Shown piece by piece: positions 28,481 through 37,988 of a stretch of 64,000 bases of DNA. Within the stretch, counting starts at the first letter, position 1; every line of letters starts with the position of its first letter. The notes below the pieces were generated by a model. That model had not been told where the DNA came from. It saw only the letters and a program-made list of their open reading frames with translations, and searched no databases. This stretch comes from Gammaproteobacteria bacterium (GTDB lineage Bacteria; Pseudomonadota; Gammaproteobacteria; Tenderiales; Tenderiaceae), in contig JACQEP010000016.1 in the NCBI GenBank assembly GCA_016200485.1, positions 237,863 through 301,862 on the forward strand, given 5' to 3'. The position numbers and the translations under genes are program-made.

Positions 28481-29098
28481 TTACATCGCCCCCTGCAACG
28501 GCTCCGCTACCTGCAACCCGATCGCGTTCGCCAGGGTTCCGGGATCAATCGGCTTTGACAGGCATTCTTCCGCCCCTGCAGCGATAATCCGTTCCACATT
28601 CTTTTTCGATTTAAACCCGGTCATGGCGATAATACGGATGTGATTGGTCACCGGGCTCGACTTCATCCAGCGGCACACTTCATACCCATCCAACCCAGGC
28701 ATCATCAAATCCAGGAGGATCACCCCAGGCTTGAATACCTGGGCCTTCCAGCCGGCCTCAAACCCATCATGAGCCGTTTCAATCTCAATGTCCGTCGCTA
28801 CCTCGGTCAGCAGATCCTTGATGACCTGACAATGAGCTGCGTCGTCATCCACAATCAGAATCCGCAGGGTAGTATTATTTTCCAGCGGCAGCATGCTCAT
28901 TCCACGTTTTCTTGCAAACAATTCAATCTGTTGCATGGTAAAACGCAGATGCCCACCCGCGGTATTCATGCCCTTGAGCAAGCCCTTCTGCACCCATTGG
29001 CGGACCGTCACCGGTGTGACCATGAACATCTTGGCCACTTGATGCGACGTCATATAAGGACGATTTTGTGAATGTGCCACTGCAACCTCGTTATCCAT
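28481..29098 (-). CDS. HTH (MerR/excisionase-like) plus receiver domain regulator
   Basis: 205 aa. Residues about 15-65 form a winged-helix DNA-binding motif of the MerR/excisionase type: MTSHQVAKMFMVTPVTVRQWVQKG, then TAGGHLRFTMQQIELF. Residues about 78-195 are a receiver: ILIVDDDAAH, VILLDLMMPGLDG, AMTGFK, ECLSKPIDPG. The order HTH then receiver is the reverse of ordinary response regulators. It is last in the minus-strand signalling operon, 39 bp after the hybrid kinase. Likely a DNA-binding output for that relay; targets unknown. Confidence 0.85.
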   Translation of the reverse strand: MDNEVAVAHSQNRPYMTSHQVAKMFMVTPVTVRQWVQKGLLKGMNTAGGHLRFTMQQIELFARKRGMSMLPLENNTTLRILIVDDDAAHCQVIKDLLTEVATDIEIETAHDGFEAGWKAQVFKPGVILLDLMMPGLDGYEVCRWMKSSPVTNHIRIIAMTGFKSKKNVERIIAAGAEECLSKPIDPGTLANAIGLQVAEPLQGAM

Positions 29099-29137
29099 CA
29101 GACACCCCCGTTACTCTAATATCAATACGTTTATGAT

Positions 29138-31267
29138 TCAACTGCCCAGCATATCTGGCAAGAGATGGCAGGAAATCGCCGTTCTGAATAGCTCATACTC
29201 CGCCCGCAACCGGTGCAGGCTGGTGGCCACATCAATGGCCTTGCCTTGCTTGATATCCTTTTCCAGGGTATTGGCCACTGTCGCCAGGCGCGCGCCCCCC
29301 ACCTGAGCCACGGAGGACTTGAATCGATGCAGCTCTTTGCACATCGCCTCGGTATTCGATTCCCGAAAATAGCGGTCGACCAATGCCAATGATTCGATCG
29401 ATGAAGCCAACAAGGTCTCCAACAATCGTGGCAGCTTATTTTCACCGACCATTGTTCTTAATTCATCCAGTGTTTCCAGGCCCAACACTTCACCATTTTC
29501 GAGCTCAACGTTCGCGGCTAACGGTTGTGAGGCCTCGCCATTCACGGATTTCCAGTATCCAATTTTATCGATCAATATTTCTTTCCTGAATGGCTTGGAT
29601 ACAAAATCATCCATCCCGGCCTCCCGGCATTTCTCGATATCTGTTTCGAATACGGTTGCTGACAAAGCAATAATAGGCACTCGCTTATTGCTGGCTTTTT
29701 CATGGCGCCTAATTTTTATCGTCGCCTCGTAGCCGTCCATCACTGGCATTTGGCAATCCATCAGGATTAAATCATATTCATTTTCCCGATGTTTGATGAT
29801 TGCCTCCTCGCCATTGGCAGCGACATCCACCTTAAACCCCTCTTTCTCCAAAAACGATTTGGCAATGAACTGATTCACTTCGTTGTCTTCCACCAGCAAC
29901 ACCCTGCCCTGTCTACCCTTGGCAACCCGGGGCGATTCATTCGGTAAATTATCCGCTTGTTTATCCGGCGCCAATTCAATCAATGGCAACAAGAACTCCA
30001 CTCGCGTCCCTTTGCCACAATCACTTTCAATATTGATAGTTCCACCCATCATCTCTATCAGGCGCTTACAAATCGCCAACCCCAAGCCGGTGCCACCATA
30101 TTTTCGCGTCGTCGAGTTATCGGCCTGCACAAAGGGTGAAAACAAGGCAGCTATTTTTTCTTTAGGTATTCCGATCCCGGTATCAGACACCACAACACGC
30201 AGGCGGCACCCGGTGTCATTGTTTTCTACGACCTCAATCTTGATTGAGATGCGGCCCGCGGCAGTGAATTTTACTGCATTGCCGACCAGGTTTGAAATGA
30301 TCTGTCTAAAGCGCGTGGGATCAGAAGCAATGGCCGCCGGCACATCCGGCATAATCTCGCCGCTTATTTCCACCCCGTTTTTAACGGCTTGATTATCGAA
30401 AAGCACACACACCTCTTGCACAATGTCCCGCAGATGCGTTGGCTTTGTTTCCAGCGCCAATTTGCCAGCTTCAATTTTAGAAATGTCCAAAATATCATTG
30501 ATGATTGCCAATAGCAGGTCACTACTGCTGATAATGATATTTATATATTTTCGCTGTTCTTCCGTAACCTCTGTATCATCAAGCAACTGTGCGCAACCGA
30601 TGAGCGCATTCATTGGGGTACGAATCTCATGACTCATCGCCGCAATGAACTCGGATTTTGCGCGCGACGAACGCTCTGCCTCTACCTTGGCCAGGCTTAG
30701 CTCCCTGGTTCTAATGGCTATCAGGTCCTCCAGCGAATCATTGTCCTGCTTCAATTGATTCTGCAGCTGAACACTTTCTATTGCATAGGCAACGTTCGCC
30801 AGCACCATGGAAAGTATCGCCAGCGATAACTCATTATAATTTTTATTATCCTTATCCAGATTGCATATCAATAACCCCACGACACCACGGCGCGTCGCCA
30901 ATACCTGGATCAAGGTTAGCGAGTCATTATCGCCTTTTTCGAATACTGCACGATTGTACTTTAAGGCCCAGGCAATGGTACCGTTTCTGATATATTCAGA
31001 AGTCTTCTCTTCAAGAGATCTGCGTTTTTCCGGCTCGCTGCAAAACGCCAGCTTCAAGTCCTGATCATCCTCGTCTTTGAGTAAAAATCCTATCGATATT
31101 GTTGGGATAACCCTGCTGACACTGAGCGCCGCCGACCTCAACACGGAATCTATTTCGTCTTGCGTATCGGTCTTTAAGCCATGATCGTAACTGGTGACCA
31201 AGTCATGCAGCAGATCGATCAGCGATGCTGGAGAATATGAACCTGTTTCTGAATCTGGATCTGGCAT
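29138..31267 (-). CDS. Soluble hybrid histidine kinase (GAF-HisKA-HATPase-REC-HPt)
   Basis: 709 aa without membrane segments. GAF-like sensor at about 35-180 ([25 protein letters not shown]); a coiled stretch; HisKA with [13 protein letters not shown] near 215; HATPase with [17 protein letters not shown] and GGTGLGLA; receiver at about 455-575 ([25 protein letters not shown]); HPt at about 610-705 with [14 protein letters not shown]. All catalytic boxes look intact. Starts 12 bp after the HDOD gene, so same operon. The HTH-receiver protein downstream may take its phosphate (inference). Confidence 0.92.
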   Translation of the reverse strand: MPDPDSETGSYSPASLIDLLHDLVTSYDHGLKTDTQDEIDSVLRSAALSVSRVIPTISIGFLLKDEDDQDLKLAFCSEPEKRRSLEEKTSEYIRNGTIAWALKYNRAVFEKGDNDSLTLIQVLATRRGVVGLLICNLDKDNKNYNELSLAILSMVLANVAYAIESVQLQNQLKQDNDSLEDLIAIRTRELSLAKVEAERSSRAKSEFIAAMSHEIRTPMNALIGCAQLLDDTEVTEEQRKYINIIISSSDLLLAIINDILDISKIEAGKLALETKPTHLRDIVQEVCVLFDNQAVKNGVEISGEIMPDVPAAIASDPTRFRQIISNLVGNAVKFTAAGRISIKIEVVENNDTGCRLRVVVSDTGIGIPKEKIAALFSPFVQADNSTTRKYGGTGLGLAICKRLIEMMGGTINIESDCGKGTRVEFLLPLIELAPDKQADNLPNESPRVAKGRQGRVLLVEDNEVNQFIAKSFLEKEGFKVDVAANGEEAIIKHRENEYDLILMDCQMPVMDGYEATIKIRRHEKASNKRVPIIALSATVFETDIEKCREAGMDDFVSKPFRKEILIDKIGYWKSVNGEASQPLAANVELENGEVLGLETLDELRTMVGENKLPRLLETLLASSIESLALVDRYFRESNTEAMCKELHRFKSSVAQVGGARLATVANTLEKDIKQGKAIDVATSLHRLRAEYELFRTAISCHLLPDMLGS

Positions 31268-31279
31268 GGATTATTCCGA

Positions 31280-32137
31280 TCAACCAACGCCTGCCACAAA
31301 CTCCATTGCGGCCTGATATTGTTTTTCCACCTCTTCCATCGCCATTCTCAAGGCAGAATCGGAAATCCCTATCTTGAGCCAAACAGAGTTTTTGACCGGC
31401 GGCACAAATTGTTCACCACTACCCCCATACAGCAAGCCATGTGCCATCACATCCGACACATGATTTATTGCCGCCTCGATACTGTAATTACGCGCCGCCT
31501 CCGGATTGTGATGATATTTCACCGACTCTATCAGACGCAGCGGCAACCTCCATTGCTCCAGCAACATCCCGCCCAATGTAGCATGGTTAATACCCATTAA
31601 TTTGTACTCGCTTACATAAAGCAATTCACTCTCCTTCTCGGATTCATGAAACACCTCATTCATGATCTCCGGGACTTCTTTGAGCATGATCAGCCGGCCA
31701 ATATCATGTAGCAAACCCGCTACAAATGCAGTTTCGACATTGGGATCGCGCCGGTGTGAAGCCAGGATTCTACCGCATACGCCACAGGCGACACTGTGGC
31801 GCCAGAATAATTCCATGTTGACGTATTTGGCATCGATATCTTTGAATAGCGATACCACCGAGCATGCCAACACCAGCTCGCATAGCTGCCGGGTACCTAT
31901 TACCGTAACAGCATGATTTACCGTGCTCACCTTGCTTGGAAAATTGTAGAGCGCGCTATTAGCCAACCGCAGCAACTTGGCCGTCAGCGCGGTATCTTCC
32001 GAAATGATCTCTGCCAGATGCTTGGTCGATGATTTTGGATCTGACACTGCCTCCGTAATGCGGGTATACATCATGGGCAATGACGCCACCTTGGTAACGC
32101 CGCTGATCAGACGTTGGGCATCAATGTGCTTTTTCAT
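31280..32137 (-). CDS. HDOD domain protein
   Basis: 285 aa, a stand-alone HDOD domain: VASLPMMYTRITEAV, LAEIISEDTALTAKLLRLANSALYNF, GTRQLCELVLACSV, and GLLHDIGRLIMLKEVP, where HD is kept. The NHATLGGMLLEQWRLP segment is characteristic. Its start overlaps the end of the preceding small gene by 17 nt. Likely a signalling adaptor in the receiver/kinase operon. Confidence 0.88.
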   Translation of the reverse strand: MKKHIDAQRLISGVTKVASLPMMYTRITEAVSDPKSSTKHLAEIISEDTALTAKLLRLANSALYNFPSKVSTVNHAVTVIGTRQLCELVLACSVVSLFKDIDAKYVNMELFWRHSVACGVCGRILASHRRDPNVETAFVAGLLHDIGRLIMLKEVPEIMNEVFHESEKESELLYVSEYKLMGINHATLGGMLLEQWRLPLRLIESVKYHHNPEAARNYSIEAAINHVSDVMAHGLLYGGSGEQFVPPVKNSVWLKIGISDSALRMAMEEVEKQYQAAMEFVAGVG

Positions 32138-32468
32138 TTCTGATTTCCGCTAATATCCGTAGTCTTGAATACTCCGTCAATTGCGCAATCAGCGTCTGTG
32201 ATCTGTCACAATGGGCATACAATTGCGCGATTCTTTCATCGACGGTCTTGGTTTCGGCTTCCGTCATTTCTATTGATTTGGCATGACTTTCTTCCGGCTC
32301 GGCATCGATATCAATGTCGACCTCTGTCACCCCCCATATCTGCATCACCCTGATGGCTTTATCGGTCAATGCCATGCCCGTACGCAATAAAATGCGTCCA
32401 TTCATATCGATCACATCCTTGCTCAGCACCCATCCGGTGGCGAGCTCAGCGACTGATTTACGTGCCAT
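32121..32468 (-). CDS. Small beta-domain protein associated with HDOD/HD-GYP signalling
   Basis: 115 aa from the ATG at complement 32466-32468, chosen because AAGGAGG lies 4 nt upstream; an earlier start ten codons upstream lies before it. The core ATGWVLSKDVIDMNGRILL, RTGMALTDKAIRVMQIWGV resembles the short domain often found ahead of HD-GYP or HDOD modules (GMVLAEDVYDRNGRLLL-like). The rest is helical and charged. It overlaps the HDOD gene, so the two products probably interact. Confidence 0.7.
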   Translation of the reverse strand: MARKSVAELATGWVLSKDVIDMNGRILLRTGMALTDKAIRVMQIWGVTEVDIDIDAEPEESHAKSIEMTEAETKTVDERIAQLYAHCDRSQTLIAQLTEYSRLRILAEIRNEKAH

Positions 32469-32487
32469 TTGGCCTCCTTGTCTTTCG

Positions 32488-34041
32488 TCATAACTCACGA
32501 CTATCGATTGCCTGGGTTTTGGTTAACGACGGAAACAATATTTTGAATATCGAGCCCTCTTTCGTTGACTCGACAAGAATATGGCCACCCTTCCCGTGGA
32601 CCAAACCATGCACCATGGATAAACCCAGCCCGCTTCCTTTGCCCACTTCCTTTGTCGTAAAGAATGGATTAAATATGTTCGCCAGGTCCGCCTCCTGTAT
32701 TCCCGGCCCGCTATCCTTGACTGTCAACATAACAAATCGTCCTTCTGGAACAACCTCAAGGCAGGAAGCACACCTGCCGCCTTCTTCGATCTCTGATTCA
32801 TTGAGATTGATTTCAATCACGCCATTACCGTGCATCGCATCACGCGCATTAATGCAGATATTGGTAATGATTTGATGAAAATGAGTCGGGTCGATCTGAA
32901 TCGCCGGAAGGCCCTCTTCGACATTGACCGTCATGGTCACCGATGATGGAATCACTGGACGCAGCATTTTAATCGACTCGCCCAGAATCTCGACTGGCTT
33001 GCTCTCTTTTTCCTCTGATATCACACCTCTGCTATAGGCCAGCATTTTTCTGATCAAATCCGTCGCTCGTTGACCTGCGGTATGTATCTCCATCAAACAT
33101 TGGCCAATTTTGTCGCTGTCATTCCTGGTTAAGCTCCGTTCAGCCAAAGTGGCATAGCCCATCATTCCGCCCAGAATATTATTAAAATCATGCGCCACTC
33201 CGCCCGTTAATTGACCAAGCGCCTGCATTTTTTGGGCATGCTGCAACTGTTTCTCAAGTGCAAGTCGCTGTTCAATATCTTTCAGACTGAACACGACTAT
33301 AGACTTTGAATTAAGCTCTGTCTTTTTGGCGGCTATTTCGATTGCGAATTCGGTTCCATCCAAACGCTTGCCGCGGCTTTTTCTGTTGCATTTTGGATCG
33401 CATCCTCCATGTTCAACAAGCTTCTCAAGCATGCGGTTTCCGTCACACAGTATATCGCTGATATTTTTTCCGCTTAATTGGTCTTTCGTCGCGCCGAAGA
33501 TGTGTTCTGCAGCTGGATTGGCTGTTTGAATTATTCCATTGATATCCGTATATACCACACCATCAATGAAGTGATTAAATATCGCCCTGAGTTCTTGCTC
33601 GCTCTCCCGCAACATGGCATTGGCACGCTCAATCTCACACCTGGATTGTTGCTGTTCCAGAACCACCCTTATTCTGTTTTTTAATACCGACCATTGGATT
33701 GGTTTGGTAATGTATTCGATTGCCCCCGCTTCAAACGCCTCATCAATTGATTTTGTATCGTTTAGTGCCGTGATCATAATAATCGGCGGGCATTTACTCC
33801 CCAAACCGGCAGATAAATTGCGTGTCACCTCGATACCATCCATCTCCGGCATTATTTTATCCAGCAGCACCAAATCAACTGAATTTTTGTAGCACACCTC
33901 AACCACATCCCTGCCATTACGACCCTCCAGAATCTTGTAACCATCGCTTTCCAGAACCGTCTTTATGATCAGGCGCAAGGCATCATCATCGTCGGCGATA
34001 GCGATTGTCACTTTTTTTGCCAAGGCATTGTTCTCAGCCAT
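32488..34041 (-). CDS. Receiver-PAS-histidine kinase
   Basis: 517 aa, soluble. N-terminal receiver (IAIADDDDALRL, LVLLDKIMPEMDG, EYITKPIQW); PAS at about 150-265 (GVVYTDINGIIQTANPAAEHIFG); HisKA with GGVAHDFNNILGG near 290; HATPase with ITNICINARDAMHG, VKDSGPGI and GKGSGLGLS intact. A CxxC pair (RCASCLEV) sits between the N and D boxes, as in some HDFNN-type kinases. Overlaps the upstream paralogue by 8 nt. Probably the active partner of that degenerate kinase (inference). Confidence 0.9.
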   Translation of the reverse strand: MAENNALAKKVTIAIADDDDALRLIIKTVLESDGYKILEGRNGRDVVEVCYKNSVDLVLLDKIMPEMDGIEVTRNLSAGLGSKCPPIIMITALNDTKSIDEAFEAGAIEYITKPIQWSVLKNRIRVVLEQQQSRCEIERANAMLRESEQELRAIFNHFIDGVVYTDINGIIQTANPAAEHIFGATKDQLSGKNISDILCDGNRMLEKLVEHGGCDPKCNRKSRGKRLDGTEFAIEIAAKKTELNSKSIVVFSLKDIEQRLALEKQLQHAQKMQALGQLTGGVAHDFNNILGGMMGYATLAERSLTRNDSDKIGQCLMEIHTAGQRATDLIRKMLAYSRGVISEEKESKPVEILGESIKMLRPVIPSSVTMTVNVEEGLPAIQIDPTHFHQIITNICINARDAMHGNGVIEINLNESEIEEGGRCASCLEVVPEGRFVMLTVKDSGPGIQEADLANIFNPFFTTKEVGKGSGLGLSMVHGLVHGKGGHILVESTKEGSIFKILFPSLTKTQAIDSREL

Positions 34042-35548
34042 TGATTGAGTCCAATAACGAATTATTGATCTTGTCCACCAGATCGTTGATTTTTACTGGT
34101 TTGTATAGGTAATTCTTGATCCCGATAGCTTGAGCACTTTTTTCATCCAGATACTCACTAAATCCTGTACACAGGATGATCGGGATATTGGGCCGCATCT
34201 TGATGAATGCCTTGGCCAGGTCGCCGCCAGTAATCTCCGGCATGGTGTAATCGGTGATCACCACATCATATCCGTTGGGTTTTTTTTGGAAGATGTTCAG
34301 CGCCTCTTTGCTGCTGGTGGTGACCGTTACATCGAACCCGCTGTCCTCCAGCAATTCGCCTTGTACATTTGCCAACGCAACATCATCGTCCACCAGCAGT
34401 ACCCTGGCACGCCTGTTGTTTTGCTGAACTATCTGTACCGGTTCTTTGGCATGGTTCTCTATCATCGACGTCTTGGCGGACCCATCGATTGGAATCAACA
34501 ACTCAATGCTCATACCGGTCAAATTAAATTTGACATCGATATGCCCCTTATTACCGTGAATCATGCTGTGGACTTTTGAAAAGGCCATGCCCGCACCAGT
34601 CTTCAATTCGTGTTTAAAGTGTTTAAAATAGAACGGCTCGAACATGCGCCGCCTCGCATTACTGGCAACGGAATTTATTTCACTTGCGATCGTTATTTTT
34701 GCCCACTCGCCGGCATACGGTTGCCAACATGATTTACAAAGTCCCTTATGGTGATTTTTCTCGATACTGCAGATGACATCGCCCTGAATTTCCATGCACT
34801 CGACCAACCCTGTTGCCAGGCCGGAAAACGCTTTTTTTAGTGTTTTCATACAAGCGCTTGTTATTTCCCTGTCACAGCCAATATCTTTATTTACTTTTAC
34901 TTTTATCCCCCTCTGCCCCTTTAATTCATCGACCAGCAGGTTGAATACCTCTTTTATTTTTACCGCTTCCAGCTCTGCTTCATACACACCGACAAACGCC
35001 AGTAACTCATCTGTCAGCGCCTCCATTCTCATTGTCGCATCGGATATTGCCTCAATGGCGCGCGCCAGCTTGGGATCACTTTCATTATTGATTTTGCCTT
35101 GAGCCAATGTTGCATATCCGCTCACAACACCGATCAGGTTATTGAAATCGTGCGCCACTATCTTTGCAAACTGCTGCATAGCCTCCATCTTCTCGGCGCG
35201 CATCAAATTTTGAGGGGTCTGCACCTGATCGCTGATGTCCTGAATGTAATAATTCGTGGTATGTTCGGCTGCATTCTCAGTCAGCATGATGCTATATTCG
35301 GATTCTTCGATTTCGCATACCAGATACTGGGTCTTGCTTGTATCCGGATTTAGCAAAATCAAGTCTCCAAGTTTCGAAACAGAAAGCGGCGTCCCCAATG
35401 CCAAGCCCAGCTTTGATGCCATGCCTTCATCATCTGTTTCCAATTTTTCAATGATTCCTGACGCGTCAACGCTCGTCACAACTCCGCGTCGTTGCAGGTC
35501 ATACACTGGAATCCCTTGAATTGCCGGCTCGGTCATAAAGTAGTTCAT
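34034..35548 (-). CDS. Histidine kinase-receiver protein with degenerate ATPase domain
   Basis: 504 aa from the ATG at complement 35546-35548 (AAGGTGG 5 nt upstream). N-terminal sensor region without clear family (to about 105); DHp helix with IVAHDFNNLIGVVSG, phosphorylatable His kept; ATPase region with FEPFY recognisable, but the N box reads GLATGLVECM (no Asn), the D box reads ASEINSVASN (no DxGxG), and the G2 box reads KTGAGMAFS. It keeps the CxxC pair (LCKSCWQ). A C-terminal receiver looks intact (LLVDDDVAL, VITDYTMPEITG, NYLYKPVK). Probably cannot bind ATP normally, so it may act as a phosphatase, scaffold or substrate of its neighbour. Confidence 0.85.
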   Translation of the reverse strand: MNYFMTEPAIQGIPVYDLQRRGVVTSVDASGIIEKLETDDEGMASKLGLALGTPLSVSKLGDLILLNPDTSKTQYLVCEIEESEYSIMLTENAAEHTTNYYIQDISDQVQTPQNLMRAEKMEAMQQFAKIVAHDFNNLIGVVSGYATLAQGKINNESDPKLARAIEAISDATMRMEALTDELLAFVGVYEAELEAVKIKEVFNLLVDELKGQRGIKVKVNKDIGCDREITSACMKTLKKAFSGLATGLVECMEIQGDVICSIEKNHHKGLCKSCWQPYAGEWAKITIASEINSVASNARRRMFEPFYFKHFKHELKTGAGMAFSKVHSMIHGNKGHIDVKFNLTGMSIELLIPIDGSAKTSMIENHAKEPVQIVQQNNRRARVLLVDDDVALANVQGELLEDSGFDVTVTTSSKEALNIFQKKPNGYDVVITDYTMPEITGGDLAKAFIKMRPNIPIILCTGFSEYLDEKSAQAIGIKNYLYKPVKINDLVDKINNSLLDSING

Positions 35549-35588
35549 GGTTGCCACCTTGTTAATCAACTTCGTTAATTATTGCCTG

Positions 35589-35951
35589 TTACAGGTTTCC
35601 CACTTTCCTTACCAGCTCATTGATATCGATTGGTTTTTTCATGATTGAATCCGCACCAATCAAATTGGCGATTTCCAAATAATCAAATTTCCCTTTGATT
35701 CCACCACCACCCGATATGGCAATGATCTTTGCCTGCGGGTATTCCTGCCTCAACGACATAATGAGATCGATACCGTTTTTCCCAGGCATCACCAGATCGG
35801 TAATCATCACCGACTCCGGCTTACACCGGAATTGTTTTACCGCCTCTTCCACCGACTCAGTCGCCATCACCTCATGTCCGGCCTCTGTTAACGCCTCTTC
35901 CAGCAGGCTGCGCATTGCTGGTTCATCATCGACAATGATCGCTTGCGTCAT
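35589..35951 (-). CDS. Single-domain response regulator
   Basis: 120 aa, receiver only: IIVDDEPAM, VMITDLVMPGKNG with the phospho-Asp, IIAISGGG and DSIMKKPIDI. The stretch GGGGIKGKFDYLEIANLIGAD between beta4 and beta5 is longer than usual and is common in stand-alone receivers next to PAS kinases. Second gene of the operon; probable phosphate shuttle. Confidence 0.88.
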   Translation of the reverse strand: MTQAIIVDDEPAMRSLLEEALTEAGHEVMATESVEEAVKQFRCKPESVMITDLVMPGKNGIDLIMSLRQEYPQAKIIAISGGGGIKGKFDYLEIANLIGADSIMKKPIDINELVRKVGNL

Positions 35952-35979
35952 AAATCGCTTCCTCTATTGCCGTTAGTCT

Positions 35980-36597
35980 TTAAAACACATCCACCGACCC
36001 TCCACGCCCCACCGGCATCGCAGTTTTCCTGGTCGGTAACACTTGCTCCCACTTCGGTCGAAACTGGCCGATACGCAAGGTTCTGAGACTAATGTGTGCC
36101 AATAATTGCGAGGCAGTGAATTCGGCATGCGAGTCTTTACCGTTGGTTGTTGCGTTGGTGTGGAGTTGATTGGAAATGAGATGTTGTTGCTCGCGGGTTT
36201 GGGCTTCCATGCCCATAAAACAATCCATTATCTCCGCGATGGAACTCTTGATAATCGTTTCTAAGCGCTGAACGTCGTCTTTTAGAGTATCGGTTTGCTG
36301 ATTGACGCTATTAATGGCATCTATAATGATCGGGGCTATTACCAGGGTTGGGGGGAGCACGTTTACATTTTTTTCGTCTCCATCCCGCTGCCGCCGCCAA
36401 AATCTGCATGCCCAAGCCCACATGAGCAAAACGGCAACTCCCTGTGCCATCAGCCCCCAGTTGCTAACTATTGTTACATTCCCGATCCAGCTCAGAGCAA
36501 TGATTATAGTTGTGATGAGCGTGGCGCCAAGCATCACCAGATTCGGAAGCCTGTTGCTCCCGTTGGACTCCAGCCTCAATGCCCACTGCTCGTTCAT
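35980..36597 (-). CDS. Two-TM membrane protein of unknown function, first gene of the signalling operon
   Basis: 205 aa. Two hydrophobic segments at about 18-38 (NLVMLGATLITTIIIALSWIG) and 44-63, then RFWRRQRDGDE and a mostly helical cytoplasmic part (DAINSVNQQTDTLKDDVQRLE, a likely coiled coil). It resembles the membrane end of a chemoreceptor but lacks HAMP and the MCP signalling tip. I recognise no family. Probably the membrane anchor or input for the downstream relay (inference). Confidence 0.65.
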   Translation of the reverse strand: MNEQWALRLESNGSNRLPNLVMLGATLITTIIIALSWIGNVTIVSNWGLMAQGVAVLLMWAWACRFWRRQRDGDEKNVNVLPPTLVIAPIIIDAINSVNQQTDTLKDDVQRLETIIKSSIAEIMDCFMGMEAQTREQQHLISNQLHTNATTNGKDSHAEFTASQLLAHISLRTLRIGQFRPKWEQVLPTRKTAMPVGRGGSVDVF

Positions 36598-36929
36598 TTA
36601 TCCCCCAGGGAACCCCGTATAAGATTTTGTAACTTCGAAATAATTTAAAGCGCGTAAAGTTACTGTATCTTTCTTTACGGCACTGGTCACAACTTCTTTA
36701 GTCCCCCTGTGGTGTGTTCTTACTTCTGCTCTTTGTCCGCTTTGATCTATGACTGGATTTGCTGCTGAATCACGCAGTATTATTGCGTAAACTGACCGGA
36801 TAAATCACTATTAAAACAAACTGTTATATTTAATTAGGTATTTTGAATAAACTTTAGATTATTTATATGGTTTTTATCATGTTTCAATCCATTATTACTA
36901 ACATGCCTTTAATTGACAAAAGTTTACAA
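36598..36929. other. Intergenic region between two minus-strand signalling operons
   Basis: 332 bp. AT-rich towards 36790-36900. No gene, hairpin or palindrome stands out; it must hold the promoter of the 36597-28481 operon and the end of the luxI operon transcript. Confidence 0.4.
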
Positions 36930-37700
36930 TTAAGAACCATTATTATTTGTTTTCAAGGCCACATAGATCGTCGCGCCTTGATCCGGGTGACCTACCGCCC
37001 AGACTCGCCCGCCGTGTCTTTCCACAATACGTGCCACGGTGGCCAATCCGATTCCCGCGCCCTCAAAATCCGGATCTTCACAAAAACGCTTGAACGGTCC
37101 AAACAATAATCCGGCCCAGATAGGATCGAAGCCAATACCATTGTCACGCACATAAAAAATGACCTCGTCATTGGTTTGATGACTGGCGATTTCGATTTTG
37201 GCGCGCTCCTTCTTAGCCGTATACTTCCAGGCATTACCCATCAGCTCCATCATCAGCACACGTATCAGCATGTTGTCGCCAACAATTTTTATCCCAGGCT
37301 GCACAATCACCTCTACCGTGCGATCCGGCTCCATTTCTCTATGGCCCGCAGCTATATTCATGGCAATGGCGGACAAATCTATAGCTTGCAGACGCAAGTC
37401 CACGCTGGTGGCGCGCACCAAGCCAATCAGCTCCTTGAGCATCTCTTTTGATTGTCGTGCGATAATGAACATCCGCATCACGGATTCATAAACTTCACCA
37501 TCTTTCTTATCGAATTTTGATTTCAATTCAGTGCTATATGCCGCAATCGCCCCGATGGGTGATGACAGGTTATGAATCATCGCCTCTGTTAATTCACGAA
37601 GCTCCTTTTTCTCCCGCTCAAGCCCCGAAATACGCGATAACAAATTTTTCATTTCCTCGCGTCGTTCAAGCTTATTTTTTACTATCTCATTTTCAACCAT
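36930..37700 (-). CDS. Soluble histidine kinase, third gene of the luxI operon
   Basis: 256 aa. A short coiled N-terminus (LLSRISGLEREKKELRE), HisKA-like helix with AMIHNLSSPIGAIAAY (His kept, form near that of phytochrome-type kinases), HATPase with MMELMGNAWKYT, VRDNGIGFD and FEGAGIGLA intact. No sensor or receiver domain, so input must come from a partner. 12 bp downstream of the small Cys-rich gene and in line with luxI, so likely under quorum control (inference). Confidence 0.85.
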   Translation of the reverse strand: MVENEIVKNKLERREEMKNLLSRISGLEREKKELRELTEAMIHNLSSPIGAIAAYSTELKSKFDKKDGEVYESVMRMFIIARQSKEMLKELIGLVRATSVDLRLQAIDLSAIAMNIAAGHREMEPDRTVEVIVQPGIKIVGDNMLIRVLMMELMGNAWKYTAKKERAKIEIASHQTNDEVIFYVRDNGIGFDPIWAGLLFGPFKRFCEDPDFEGAGIGLATVARIVERHGGRVWAVGHPDQGATIYVALKTNNNGS

Positions 37701-37712
37701 AATATTTACCTT

Positions 37713-37940
37713 TTAATTATGCTTGTTGACTTTTTTATTACATGGCATGTGATATTCTAGTACGTATATTTCATTACTACTGCCACCGTCCCTGTCACTA
37801 TTGCGCGTCACCTGCCGGATCGTCAGACCACAGACCTCGCATTGAGCCGTTGCCGGCAGATTTCCTTCCTGCCGGGCACGACATAATGCGCAATGTTCCA
37901 TCTGTGCTTGTTTTTGTTTTTTATTAAGCACTTTTTTCAT
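37713..37940 (-). CDS. Small Cys-rich (zinc-ribbon-like) protein
   Basis: 75 aa, basic ends. Two CxxC pairs (HCALCRAR and QCEVCGLT) and one further Cys (YHMPCNKK) suggest a zinc or metal site. The ribosome site (AAGG directly before ATG) is poorly spaced, so the start could be a few codons later. Unknown family. Lies 48 bp after luxI and 12 bp before the kinase. Confidence 0.6.
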   Translation of the reverse strand: MKKVLNKKQKQAQMEHCALCRARQEGNLPATAQCEVCGLTIRQVTRNSDRDGGSSNEIYVLEYHMPCNKKVNKHN

Positions 37941-37988
37941 CCTTAATTTGATTTGGCTTCAGATAACCGCATCATCGACCACTGACGT

